A stretch of DNA of 64,000 nt from an uncultured Lachnospiraceae bacterium (lineage in GTDB: Bacteria > Bacillota > Clostridia > Lachnospirales > Lachnospiraceae): NCBI GenBank assembly GCA_900551115.1, contig URUY01000003.1, positions 120,288 to 184,287 of the forward strand, given 5' to 3'. Both the position numbers and the translations under genes were made by a program. Below the pieces are notes generated by a model. It saw nothing but the letters and a program-made list of their open reading frames with translations, was not told the DNA's origin and did no database searches. This document shows, piece after piece, positions 25,438 through 34,337 of this stretch. Each line of letters opens with the position of its first letter. Position 1 is the stretch's first letter.

Positions 25438-25466
25438 TTGCCCTTAGGTTAGAAGTTGTGTATGAT
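25438..25466 (+). promoter_or_regulatory. Promoter of yajC
   Basis: TTGCCC (25438-25443) and TATGAT (25461-25466) are 17 bases apart. Confidence 0.5.
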
Positions 25467-25477
25467 ATGCAATAGAT

Positions 25478-25520
25478 GTCCATAACGGCAGGATTGTTTC
25501 AAAATTTAATGGTTATGGAC
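25478..25520 (+). promoter_or_regulatory. Leader stem-loop upstream of yajC
   Basis: GTCCATAAC and GTTATGGAC form perfect 9-base arms around a 25-base loop. It starts about 5 bases after the predicted transcription start and ends just before the ribosome binding site. Confidence 0.45.
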
Positions 25521-25543
25521 GAAGGAGTACAGGAGGACAGAAC

Positions 25544-25885
25544 ATGAGTATTTTACTTAGCGCTGGAGCGGAGGTAACCGCAGAAACAGCAGCGGCGGGA
25601 GGTCAGGCCGGCGGTCTTTTGATGATGGTAGTTATTTATGCACTTATCATTGGTGCAATGTGGTTTTTCTTTATGAGACCGCAGAAGAAAGAGCAGAAAA
25701 GACATGCTGCGATGCTTTCAACCTTGGAGAATGGTGACTGTGTACTGACTACATCCGGTTTTATCGGAATTGTCATCGATATCAATGATGATACGGTTAT
25801 CGTAGAGTTCGGCAATAACAAGAATTGCCGTATCCCTATGGAGAAGTCTGCAATCAGCCGTGTGGAAAAGCCCGGAGAGGCATAA
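25544..25885 (+). CDS. yajC: YajC preprotein translocase accessory subunit
   Basis: This 113-residue membrane protein associates with SecDF and SecYEG. It has one membrane helix (residues about 27 to 45, MMVVIYALIIGAMWFFFMRP) followed by the family motif RPQKKEQKRHAAML and a small beta domain (GDCVLTTSGFIGIV). Its usual partners SecD and SecF are not in the window. The gene has its own promoter, a leader hairpin and a terminator. Confidence 0.95.
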   Translation: MSILLSAGAEVTAETAAAGGQAGGLLMMVVIYALIIGAMWFFFMRPQKKEQKRHAAMLSTLENGDCVLTTSGFIGIVIDINDDTVIVEFGNNKNCRIPMEKSAISRVEKPGEA

Positions 25886-25901
25886 AAACAAAGAAAAATT
25901 T

Positions 25902-25942
25902 AAAGGTGTTGGAATCTGATAAGGGTTTCAACACCTTTATTA
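25902..25942 (+). terminator. Terminator after yajC
   Basis: AAAGGTGTTG and CAACACCTTT form a 10-base stem followed by T-rich sequence. Confidence 0.8.
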
Positions 25943-25975
25943 TTATATATTAAACTTATAAGAAAGACTTTCCTA

Positions 25976-26004
25976 TTGAATTTTTCCCGTTATTGGGGTA
26001 TTAT
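25976..26004 (+). promoter_or_regulatory. Promoter of the leuB-ilvB operon
   Basis: TTGAAT (25976-25981) and TATTAT (25999-26004) are 17 bases apart. The leader of about 90 bases before leuB shows no T-box or leucine-rich leader peptide that I can recognise. Confidence 0.65.
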
Positions 26005-26102
26005 TAAAAGGAGTTTCATACTGTACCACGTCACAGCATGAAGAGAGAAAATGCGGACAGCAAGGCAGCCGCTTAAAATAGCAGAGGAAGAGGGCAGGAA
26101 AG

Positions 26103-27185
26103 ATGAATTTAAAGATTACTTGCATTCCGGGCGATGGAATCGGACCGGAAATTGTGGCAGAAGCAAAAAAGGTTGTGGTTAAGGCCGGTGAGAAATTCGG
26201 CTTTGCTCCGAATTTTACGGATATTTTAATGGGTGGTGCTTCTATTGATGTACACGGCGTGCCGCTGACTGAGGAAGCGGTAGCAACAGCCAAGGCATCA
26301 GAGGCGGTGCTGATGGGTTCTATCGGAGGAAATACCACCACATCTCCCTGGTATAAGCTGCCTCCGGAAAAACGTCCCGAAGCGGGACTTTTGAAAATCC
26401 GCAAGGCACTGAATCTGTTTGCTAATTTACGCCCGGCATTATTATATCAGGAGCTTGCAGCGGCATGTCCCTTAAAGGAAGAAATCAGTGCGGCAGGGTT
26501 TGATATTATGATTATGAGGGAACTGACCGGCGGACTGTATTTCGGAGAACGAAAGACCGTAGTGGAAGACGGTGTGCGCAAGGCCATAGATACCCTCACC
26601 TATGATGAAAAGGAAATCCGCAGGATTGCCATAAAGGGCTTTGATATTGCCATGAAGAGAAGGAAAAAGGTTACCAGCGTAGATAAGGCCAATGTTTTGG
26701 ATTCCTCCAGATTATGGCGTGCAGTGGTAGAAGAGGTGGCAAAGGACTATCCTGAGGTTACCTTAGAGCATATGCTGGTAGATAATTGTGCCATGCAGCT
26801 TGTAAAGGACCCGGCACAGTTCGATGTTATTTTAACAGAGAATATGTTTGGAGATATTTTGTCGGATGAAGCAAGTATGGTAACTGGTTCCATCGGTATG
26901 CTGGCATCAGCTTCTTTAAATGATACGAAATTCGGTCTTTATGAGCCGAGCCACGGTTCCGCACCCGATATTGCAGGACAAAATGTTGCCAATCCCATTG
27001 CTACCATTCTCAGTGCGTCCATGATGCTTCGCTACAGCTTTGATTTGGACGAAGCAGCCGATGCGGTGGAGGCTGCAGTAAAACAGGTGCTTAAAGACGG
27101 ATTCCGCACGGTAGATATTATGTCACCGGGCTGTAAGCAGGTAAGCTGTTCTGAAATGGGAAGCTTAATTGCGGAAAGAATATAA
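26103..27185 (+). CDS. leuB: 3-isopropylmalate dehydrogenase
   Basis: This 360-residue enzyme oxidises and decarboxylates 3-isopropylmalate in leucine synthesis using NAD. Motifs are present: IPGDGIGPEI at the start, the loop RELTGGLYFGE, and NMFGDILSDEASMVTGSIGML with the NAD-site segment EPSHGSAPDIAGQ. leuA, leuC and leuD are not in the window. It is the first gene of a six-gene run in which iorA follows 13 bases later. Confidence 0.95.
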   Translation: MNLKITCIPGDGIGPEIVAEAKKVVVKAGEKFGFAPNFTDILMGGASIDVHGVPLTEEAVATAKASEAVLMGSIGGNTTTSPWYKLPPEKRPEAGLLKIRKALNLFANLRPALLYQELAAACPLKEEISAAGFDIMIMRELTGGLYFGERKTVVEDGVRKAIDTLTYDEKEIRRIAIKGFDIAMKRRKKVTSVDKANVLDSSRLWRAVVEEVAKDYPEVTLEHMLVDNCAMQLVKDPAQFDVILTENMFGDILSDEASMVTGSIGMLASASLNDTKFGLYEPSHGSAPDIAGQNVANPIATILSASMMLRYSFDLDEAADAVEAAVKQVLKDGFRTVDIMSPGCKQVSCSEMGSLIAERI

Positions 27186-27198
27186 GAGGTAAATACAT

Positions 27199-29055
27199 AT
27201 GCAGTTGTTAATGGGCAACGAAGCCATTGCCATGGGCGCCATACAGGCAGGCGTCAATTTAGTGGCGGGATATCCCGGTACTCCCTCTACCGAGATTTTG
27301 GAGACCGTGGCAAAAGAAAATGACGGAAGTATATATGTGGAGTGGTCGGTAAACGAAAAAGCGGCGCTTGAAGTAGCAGCCGGAGCCTCCTATGCCGGAG
27401 CCAGAGCCTTGGTTACCATGAAGCAGGTAGGCTTAAATGTGGCCTCCGACCCGCTTATGAGTCTGGCTTACGTGGGAGTAAAGGGCGGTCTTGTGATTGT
27501 GTCAGCCGATGACCCGGGCCCCATATCATCCCAGACGGAGCAGGATACCAGAACCTTTGCAGCATTTGCAAAGATACCGGTTTTTGACCCCTCATCCCCG
27601 GAAGAAGCCTATGAAATGGTACAGGATGCCTTTGCCGTTTCGGAAAAATATAATACGCCTGTATTGCTGCGGCCCACCACAAGAGTGTGCCATGGCTGTG
27701 CATCCATGGAAATTGACAAAGCAGCCCGGTGCAAACATGTTCCCGAAGGCTTTGTGCGGGATACAGGACGTTTTGTTATATTTCCCAGAACTTCTTTTTT
27801 GAATCACCAGAAAATAGAAGAACGGAATCCGCAGATTGGAGAGGTGTTCTCCGATTATATGGGTAATAAGCATAAGATATACGGCGAAGAAAAAGCCGAA
27901 AGAAAACCGGGAGAAAAGCGGATTGGCATTGCCACAGGCGGTATCAGCTATGCGTATACCATGGAAGCTGTGGAAATGGACGGCTATGATGCGGAAAGCT
28001 TCCGTATGCTGAAGATAGGAACACCGTTCCCGTTTCCGGAAAAACTTGCCCTTGCCTTTTTAGAGCAGGTAGATGAGGTCCTTTGTATAGAGGAGCTGGA
28101 CCCGGTTATCGAAAGAGAACTGACCTATCTGTGCGGCAAGCATCATTTGTCTGTGGTGATACACGGTAAGCTTGATAAAAGCGTTCAGGCCGCAGGAGAA
28201 AATACGGTGGAGAGCGTCCGCTGCATGCTGGCAGATTTCTTTGGCAGGACGATACCGGAGGAGCTTGCGGTTCACAGCGGTACAGATACAGATAAACCGG
28301 GACTGCCCGTAAGACCGCCCGTTCTTTGTGCAGGCTGTCCTCACAGAGCATCCTTCTATGCGGTAAAACAGGCAATGAAGGGAAGAAAAGCGGTGTTCTC
28401 AGGAGATATCGGCTGCTATACACTTGGCAATGCAAAGCCTCTTGATATGGTGGATACCTGTCTCTGCATGGGAGCGGATGTAACCATTGCCCAGGGCTTG
28501 CAGCGGATAGAGCCGGATACCGTGCATTTTTCCTTTATCGGAGATTCTACCTTCTTTGCTTCCGGTATGACCGGAGTAGTCAATGCAGTCTACAATCAGA
28601 CCGATATTATCCTGATTGTGCTGGACAATTCCACTACGGCAATGACCGGACATCAGCCTCATCCCGGAACAGGTAAGACCATGATGGGAGATGTGGTGGA
28701 AAAGATAAGCATTGAAAAGATTCTGGAAGCAATAGGCGTTACCTCTGTTGTAACCGTTAATCCCTTCCATCAGGAGGCTGCTGTGGAGGCGGTAAAGGAA
28801 GCGGCGGATAAAAGCGGCGTGAAGGCCATTATTTTTAAGTCTCCCTGCATTGGAGTGAGCAAGCCGGTTTCCTGCTTTGAAGTGAAGGAAGAAAAATGTA
28901 TTCAGTGTAAGAAGTGTATCAGAGAGTTAGGCTGTCCTGCCATCGTAATGGTGGACGGCAAAGTAAAAATAGAGCCGTCGCTGTGCTTCGGCTGTACATT
29001 ATGCGCACAGATTTGTCCGGCAAAGGCAATTGAAGGCAAAAGAAAAGGAGAGTGA
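27199..29055 (+). CDS. iorA: Indolepyruvate:ferredoxin oxidoreductase alpha subunit
   Basis: This 618-residue subunit carries thiamine diphosphate and iron-sulfur clusters for oxidation of aryl 2-oxoacids to acyl-CoA with ferredoxin, or the reverse. The N-terminal pyrimidine-binding domain begins GNEAIAMGAIQAGVNLVAGYPGTPS. The TPP-binding segment includes GDIGCYTLG and GDSTFFASGMTGVVNA. The C-terminus holds two 4Fe-4S motifs, CIQCKKCIRELGCP and CFGCTLCAQICP; the first has a five-residue gap before the final Cys. It is translationally close to iorB. The substrate could also be a branched-chain oxoacid, given its neighbours. Confidence 0.93.
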   Translation: MQLLMGNEAIAMGAIQAGVNLVAGYPGTPSTEILETVAKENDGSIYVEWSVNEKAALEVAAGASYAGARALVTMKQVGLNVASDPLMSLAYVGVKGGLVIVSADDPGPISSQTEQDTRTFAAFAKIPVFDPSSPEEAYEMVQDAFAVSEKYNTPVLLRPTTRVCHGCASMEIDKAARCKHVPEGFVRDTGRFVIFPRTSFLNHQKIEERNPQIGEVFSDYMGNKHKIYGEEKAERKPGEKRIGIATGGISYAYTMEAVEMDGYDAESFRMLKIGTPFPFPEKLALAFLEQVDEVLCIEELDPVIERELTYLCGKHHLSVVIHGKLDKSVQAAGENTVESVRCMLADFFGRTIPEELAVHSGTDTDKPGLPVRPPVLCAGCPHRASFYAVKQAMKGRKAVFSGDIGCYTLGNAKPLDMVDTCLCMGADVTIAQGLQRIEPDTVHFSFIGDSTFFASGMTGVVNAVYNQTDIILIVLDNSTTAMTGHQPHPGTGKTMMGDVVEKISIEKILEAIGVTSVVTVNPFHQEAAVEAVKEAADKSGVKAIIFKSPCIGVSKPVSCFEVKEEKCIQCKKCIRELGCPAIVMVDGKVKIEPSLCFGCTLCAQICPAKAIEGKRKGE

Positions 29056-29060
29056 GACCT

Positions 29061-29648
29061 GTGACGAATAGTTGTTTGTTATGCGGAGTAGGCGGTCAGG
29101 GCACAGTACTCGCCTCTAAGATGTTAGCATTTGCAGCCATGGAAAAGGGCGAGAATGTCAGAACGGCAGAGACCATCGGTATGGCACAGAGAGGCGGCTG
29201 TGTAGTCAGTCATGTGCGTGTGGGCGGTTATATCAAGTCGCCCCTTATTCCAAAGGGCGGTGCCGATGTGCTGATTGCCTTTGAGCCTGCGGAGGCAGTC
29301 AGGTGTCTTTCCTATCTGAAAAAGGACGGCACGGTAGTTGTCAACAAAAAAGCGGTAAAGCCGGTAACGGCTTCTTTGTCGGGAAGTACCTATGACGGCA
29401 GTGAAATGCTTGTCTTTTTAAAGAGCAGGGTAAAGAATCTGATTGTGGTGGACGGAGACGTCATCTGTGAAAAATGCGGTTCTGCCAGGGTACTCAATAT
29501 GGTGCTTTTGGCAGCGGCGGCAAAATCGGGAGCCCTGTCCATGAATATAGAAGAATTGAAGGATATTATCGAAAAGAAAATACCCGAAAAATTCAGGGCA
29601 TTAAATTTAAAGGCCGTGGATATGGCGGAAGGAGAAGCTTTATTATGA
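29061..29648 (+). CDS. iorB: Indolepyruvate:ferredoxin oxidoreductase beta subunit
   Basis: This 195-residue subunit pairs with IorA. It has the family start CLLCGVGGQGTVLASKMLA and the motif ETIGMAQRGGCVVSHVRVG. I chose GTG 29061 because AAAGGAG is then 10 bases upstream. The longer frame from GTG 29052 would begin one base after that site. The stop codon overlaps the paaK start codon as ATGA, so the two are coupled. Confidence 0.92.
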   Translation: MTNSCLLCGVGGQGTVLASKMLAFAAMEKGENVRTAETIGMAQRGGCVVSHVRVGGYIKSPLIPKGGADVLIAFEPAEAVRCLSYLKKDGTVVVNKKAVKPVTASLSGSTYDGSEMLVFLKSRVKNLIVVDGDVICEKCGSARVLNMVLLAAAAKSGALSMNIEELKDIIEKKIPEKFRALNLKAVDMAEGEALL

Positions 29649-30877
29649 AAATGACACAGGAGCAGTTTTCCCTTATTAAGGCACAGCTTAAAAATCTGAC
29701 AAATAAGGAATGCTTTTATAAGGAAAAATTAAAGGGTGTGGATGTAGATGCCATAAACACGCAGGAGGATTTTGAAAAGCTTCCCTTTACCTGGAAGGGG
29801 GATTTAAGAGAAGCCTATCCCTTGGGGCTGCAGGCAGTGCCGGATGAAGAAATTGTCAGAATCCATTCCTCTTCCGGCACCACGGGAACCCCGGTCATTA
29901 TCCCCTATACTGTACAGGATGTAAACGACTGGGCTGAAATGTTCAAGCGCTGCTATGAAATGGCAGGTATTACTAATTTAGACCGTATCCATATTACACC
30001 GGGATATGGACTCTGGACGGCAGGCATCGGTTTTCAGACAGGTGCGGAACGTTTAGGCGCCATGGTTATTCCCATGGGTCCGGGAAATACGGATAAGCAG
30101 CTTCGTATGATGGCGGATATGAAGTCAACCGTACTCTGTGCAACCTCTTCCTACGCATTGCTTTTGGCAGAGGAAATTGCAAAACGTGAAATCGGTGATA
30201 AAATCTGTCTGAAAAAAGGCATTATCGGCTCCGAACGTTGGGGCGAGAAGATGAGAAAGCGTATTGCCAATGAGCTTGGAGTGCAGCTTTTCGATATCTA
30301 CGGACTGACGGAGGTTTACGGTCCCGGCATCGGTATGAGCTGTGAGCATGAATGCGGCATGCATATGTGGACGGATTATATCTACTTTGAAATTGTAGAC
30401 CCCAAGACGGGCGAACCTGTACCGGACGGTGAAATAGGAGAGCTTGTTATCACCACCCTGAAAAAACAGGGTGCGCCGCTCATCCGTTACCGTACCCATG
30501 ATTTAACCAGAGTAATTAAGGGCGACTGTCCCTGCGGCTGTAAATTCCCCAGAATCGATACGATTTTAGGACGCACCGATGATATGGTAAAGGTAAAGGG
30601 CGTTAATATTTTCCCCAGTCAGATAGATGAAATGCTTTCTTCTATTAAGGGGGCATCCAGTGAATACCAGTTTATGATTGACCACATGGAGGGCAAGGAT
30701 ATCTGTACCCTGTTTGTGGAAGCCAATGCCGGTGTCAATAAATATGAGCTGGAAAGGGAAATTGCAGAAAACTTCAAAAATAAAATCGGCATTCTGGTAA
30801 AGGTAATGCCGGTAGCAATCGGCGAACTGCCAAGAAGCGAGAAAAAATCTACAAGAGTATTTGATAACAGATATTAG
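29645..30877 (+). CDS. paaK: Phenylacetate-CoA ligase family protein
   Basis: This 410-residue adenylate-forming enzyme activates an aryl or short-chain carboxylic acid to its CoA ester. The AMP-binding loop SSSGTTGTP is at about residues 80 to 88, followed by DIYGLTEVYGPG and RTHDLTRV. The C-terminal domain includes GRTDDMVKVKGVNIFPSQI. Phenylacetate is the classic substrate and is also a product of phenylpyruvate oxidation. With IorAB it could return acyl-CoA to free acid plus ATP, or feed acids into reductive 2-oxoacid synthesis. ATG 29645 overlaps the iorB stop codon. The frame is open further upstream, but that part is shadowed by iorB. Confidence 0.88.
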   Translation: MKMTQEQFSLIKAQLKNLTNKECFYKEKLKGVDVDAINTQEDFEKLPFTWKGDLREAYPLGLQAVPDEEIVRIHSSSGTTGTPVIIPYTVQDVNDWAEMFKRCYEMAGITNLDRIHITPGYGLWTAGIGFQTGAERLGAMVIPMGPGNTDKQLRMMADMKSTVLCATSSYALLLAEEIAKREIGDKICLKKGIIGSERWGEKMRKRIANELGVQLFDIYGLTEVYGPGIGMSCEHECGMHMWTDYIYFEIVDPKTGEPVPDGEIGELVITTLKKQGAPLIRYRTHDLTRVIKGDCPCGCKFPRIDTILGRTDDMVKVKGVNIFPSQIDEMLSSIKGASSEYQFMIDHMEGKDICTLFVEANAGVNKYELEREIAENFKNKIGILVKVMPVAIGELPRSEKKSTRVFDNRY

Positions 30878-30918
30878 AAAACAAGACATTACGTGAAATG
30901 AATGCAGGAGGAAGAGAA

Positions 30919-32586
30919 ATGAGAAGTGATTCTGTAAAAACAGGTACGGGACAGGCGCCTCACAGAAGTCTGTTCAATGCATTGGGATTTACCGAAGAAG
31001 AGAGAAAGAGACCGTTAATCGGTATTGTAAGCTCCTATAACGAAATCGTGCCGGGGCATATGAATCTTGATAAGATTACGGAGGCCGTAAAGCTGGGCGT
31101 AGCCATGGCCGGGGGTACACCGGTTATGTTTCCGGCAATTGCCGTTTGTGACGGTATTGCAATGGGGCATATCGGCATGAAATATTCCCTTGTTACGAGA
31201 GATTTGATTGCAGACAGTACGGAATGCATGGCCATGGCACATGGCTTTGACGGACTGGTGTGCATCCCTAACTGTGATAAAAATGTGCCCGGCCTTTTGA
31301 TGGCTGCTGCACGGTTAAATATTCCCACCGTATTCGTATCCGGCGGTCCTATGTTGGCCGGTAGGGTAAAGGGAGAGAAAAAGAGCCTGTCTTCCATGTT
31401 TGAGGCGGTAGGAAGCGTTGCTGCCGGCACCATGACCATGGATGACCTTTGCGAGTTTGAAGAAAAGGTATGTCCTACCTGCGGTTCCTGCTCCGGTATG
31501 TATACGGCAAACTCCATGAACTGCCTGACAGAAGCAATCGGTATGGGGCTTCGCGGCAATGGTACGATTCCGGCGGTTTATTCCGAGAGAATCCGTCTGG
31601 CAAAGCATGCGGGCATGAAGATTATGGAACTGGTGGAAAAGGATATTAAGCCCCGTGATATCATGACAAAGGAAGCATTTATGAATGCCCTTACCGTGGA
31701 TATGGCATTGGGATGCTCTACCAATACCATGTTGCATCTGCCGGCAATTGCTCACGAGGCAGGCGTAGACTTAAATCTGGATATTGCAAACGAGCTTTCT
31801 GCAAAGACACCGAACCTCTGTCATCTGGCACCGGCAGGCCCTACCTATATGGAAGATTTGAACGAAGCCGGCGGTGTGTATGCGGTTATGAAGGAGCTTT
31901 CCAAGCTGAATCTGTTAAATCTGGATCTTCTTACCGTTACAGGAAAGACGGTAGGAGAAAATATTGCAGGTGCGGTTAATAAGGATGAAACGGTAATCAG
32001 AACGGTAGAAAATCCCTATTCCGCAACCGGCGGCATTGCCGTATTGAAGGGTAATCTTGCACCGGATTCCGGCGTAGTAAAGCGTTCTGCCGTAGTACCT
32101 GAAATGATGGTACATGAAGGCCCTGCAAGAGTATTTGACTGTGAAGAGGATGCCATTGAGGCAATAAGAGGCGGTAAAATCGTAGCCGGTGACGTAGTGG
32201 TTATCCGCTATGAAGGACCTAAGGGCGGACCCGGTATGAGAGAAATGTTAAATCCCACCTCCGCCATTGCAGGTATGGGACTGGGCTCCTCGGTTGCACT
32301 GATTACGGACGGACGTTTCTCCGGTGCATCCAGAGGCGCGTCCATCGGCCATGTTTCTCCCGAAGCAGCAGTAGGCGGCCCTATTGCGCTGGTGGAGGAA
32401 GGCGACATCATCAGCATCAATATTCCGGAAAACACACTGAATGTAAAGGTTTCCGATGAAGAACTGACAAAGAGACGCGCTGCATGGCAGCCCCGCGAGC
32501 CCAGGGTAACCACAGGCTACCTTGCACGTTACCGTGAACTGGTTACCAGCGGAAACCGCGGCGCTATTTTAGAAAATAAGAAATAA
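30919..32586 (+). CDS. ilvD: Dihydroxy-acid dehydratase
   Basis: This 555-residue iron-sulfur enzyme makes 2-oxoisovalerate and 2-oxo-3-methylvalerate for valine, isoleucine and leucine synthesis. Cluster and active-site motifs are present: CIPNCDKNVPG near residue 115 and CPTCGSCSGMYTANSMNCL near residue 185, plus GRFSGASRGASIGH near the end. ATG 30919 follows AGGAGGAAGAGA; an ATG at 30898 lies before that site. The length is normal. Confidence 0.96.
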   Translation: MRSDSVKTGTGQAPHRSLFNALGFTEEERKRPLIGIVSSYNEIVPGHMNLDKITEAVKLGVAMAGGTPVMFPAIAVCDGIAMGHIGMKYSLVTRDLIADSTECMAMAHGFDGLVCIPNCDKNVPGLLMAAARLNIPTVFVSGGPMLAGRVKGEKKSLSSMFEAVGSVAAGTMTMDDLCEFEEKVCPTCGSCSGMYTANSMNCLTEAIGMGLRGNGTIPAVYSERIRLAKHAGMKIMELVEKDIKPRDIMTKEAFMNALTVDMALGCSTNTMLHLPAIAHEAGVDLNLDIANELSAKTPNLCHLAPAGPTYMEDLNEAGGVYAVMKELSKLNLLNLDLLTVTGKTVGENIAGAVNKDETVIRTVENPYSATGGIAVLKGNLAPDSGVVKRSAVVPEMMVHEGPARVFDCEEDAIEAIRGGKIVAGDVVVIRYEGPKGGPGMREMLNPTSAIAGMGLGSSVALITDGRFSGASRGASIGHVSPEAAVGGPIALVEEGDIISINIPENTLNVKVSDEELTKRRAAWQPREPRVTTGYLARYRELVTSGNRGAILENKK

Positions 32587-32644
32587 ATCTATGTTTAGTG
32601 CGTTACCACAAAACAGATAAAATTACTTATGTGGAGGAATTATT

Positions 32645-34321
32645 ATGCAGCTTACAGGTGCGGAAATCGTCATTGAATGTCTGAAGGAACAGGGTGTGGA
32701 TACTGTTTTCGGTTATCCGGGAGGCACCATTCTGAACATTTATGACGCACTTTATAAACACAGCAGTGAAATCAACCATATACTGACATCCCATGAACAG
32801 GGAGCGGCTCATGCGGCTGACGGCTATGCCAGAGCTACCGGAAGGGTAGGCGTCTGTCTGGCAACCAGCGGCCCCGGCGCCACCAATTTGGTTACCGGCA
32901 TAGCAACGGCTTATATGGATTCCGTTCCCATGGTGGCAATCACAGCAAACGTCAATCTGCCCCTTTTGGGAAAGGATACTTTTCAGGAGGTGGACATAGC
33001 CGGCGTCACCATGCCGATTACCAAGCACGGCTATATTGTAAAGGACGTAAATATTTTGGCTGACACCTTGAGAAAAGCTTTTAAGATTGCAAAGTCCGGA
33101 CGTCCCGGCCCGGTACTGGTGGATATCACCAAGGACGTAACGGCAAATACCTGTGAATATACGCCTATTCAGCCGGCTGAACCGGAAACGGTAAATAAAT
33201 ATACAGAGAGCGATTTGGAAAAAGCAATCACCATGCTTATTAAGGCAGAAAAGCCCTATATCTATCTGGGCGGCGGTGCCATTATCTCCGGTGCGGCAGA
33301 GCAGGTGCGGGAGTTTGCTGAGAAGATAGATGCACCTGTATGCGACACCCTTATGGGGAAAGGCGCTTTTGACGGCAACAGCAGACGGTATACGGGCATG
33401 ATTGGCATGCACGGAACCAAAACCTCCAATTTCGGTGTCAGTGAGTGCGATCTTTTAATTGCATTGGGCGCGCGTTTTTCAGACCGTGTTATCGGTAATC
33501 CCAAAACCTTTGCAAAAAATGCAAAGGTGCTGCATATTGACATTGATGCGGCGGAAATCGGCAAGAACATTTCGGCTGATGCCAGTGTAGTAGGGGATTT
33601 GAAATGTGTGCTGAAGGCACTGAATGCCCGGCTTACAAAACAGGAGCATCCCGAATGGATGGCGCATATAAAAGAATTAAAGGAAAAATATCCGCTTAAG
33701 TACAATACAGAGCAGCTTTCCTGTCCCTACATCATCGAGGAAATTGACCGGATAACCGGCGGAAAAGCCATTATCAGTACAGATGTAGGACAGCATCAGA
33801 TGTGGGCGGCGCAGTATTACAAATATACGGAGCCGAGAACCTTTTTATCCTCAGGCGGACTGGGAACCATGGGCTATGGCCTTGGTGCCTGCATTGGCGC
33901 AAAGGCAGGAATGCCGGATAAGATCTGTATCAATATTGCAGGAGACGGCTGCTTCCGTATGAACATGAATGAGCTTGCTACTGCAAGCCGTTATAACATT
34001 CCCATTATTCAGGTGATTATCAATAACCATGTGCTGGGTATGGTGCGCCAGTGGCAGACACTGTTCTATGACCACAGATATTCACAGACCGTATTAAACG
34101 ATAAGGTGGATTTCTGTAAGGTTTCAGAGGGACTTGGCTGTACGGCTATCAGGGTAACAAAGAAAGAGGAAGTAGCGCCTGCACTCGAAAAGGCAATTTC
34201 CTTAAAGGCGCCTGTTGTAATAGAGTGTATTATTGCAGAGGATGATAAGGTATTCCCCATGGTACCTGCGGGAGCGCCGATAAGCGATGCCTTTGATGAA
34301 GACGATTTGAATAAAGCATAA
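32645..34321 (+). CDS. ilvB: Acetolactate synthase large subunit
   Basis: This 558-residue TPP enzyme condenses pyruvate with pyruvate or 2-oxobutyrate at the start of branched-chain synthesis. The catalytic Glu is in HEQGAAHAADGYARATG, and the TPP-metal motif is GDGCFRMNMNELATA followed by INNHVLGMVRQWQ. No small regulatory subunit gene (ilvN) follows. The next gene codes for an L,D-transpeptidase. A GGAGG site precedes the ATG. Confidence 0.95.
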   Translation: MQLTGAEIVIECLKEQGVDTVFGYPGGTILNIYDALYKHSSEINHILTSHEQGAAHAADGYARATGRVGVCLATSGPGATNLVTGIATAYMDSVPMVAITANVNLPLLGKDTFQEVDIAGVTMPITKHGYIVKDVNILADTLRKAFKIAKSGRPGPVLVDITKDVTANTCEYTPIQPAEPETVNKYTESDLEKAITMLIKAEKPYIYLGGGAIISGAAEQVREFAEKIDAPVCDTLMGKGAFDGNSRRYTGMIGMHGTKTSNFGVSECDLLIALGARFSDRVIGNPKTFAKNAKVLHIDIDAAEIGKNISADASVVGDLKCVLKALNARLTKQEHPEWMAHIKELKEKYPLKYNTEQLSCPYIIEEIDRITGGKAIISTDVGQHQMWAAQYYKYTEPRTFLSSGGLGTMGYGLGACIGAKAGMPDKICINIAGDGCFRMNMNELATASRYNIPIIQVIINNHVLGMVRQWQTLFYDHRYSQTVLNDKVDFCKVSEGLGCTAIRVTKKEEVAPALEKAISLKAPVVIECIIAEDDKVFPMVPAGAPISDAFDEDDLNKA

Positions 34322-34337
34322 GCGGACTGATTAAATT

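Noticed and set aside
26005..26102. T-box or leucine leader before leuB
   Set aside because: No T-box motif, run of Leu codons or attenuator hairpin is visible.
29474..29644. Longer N-terminus for the paaK product
   Set aside because: The frame is open, but it lies inside iorB, and the family starts at ATG 29645, which has a good ribosome binding site.
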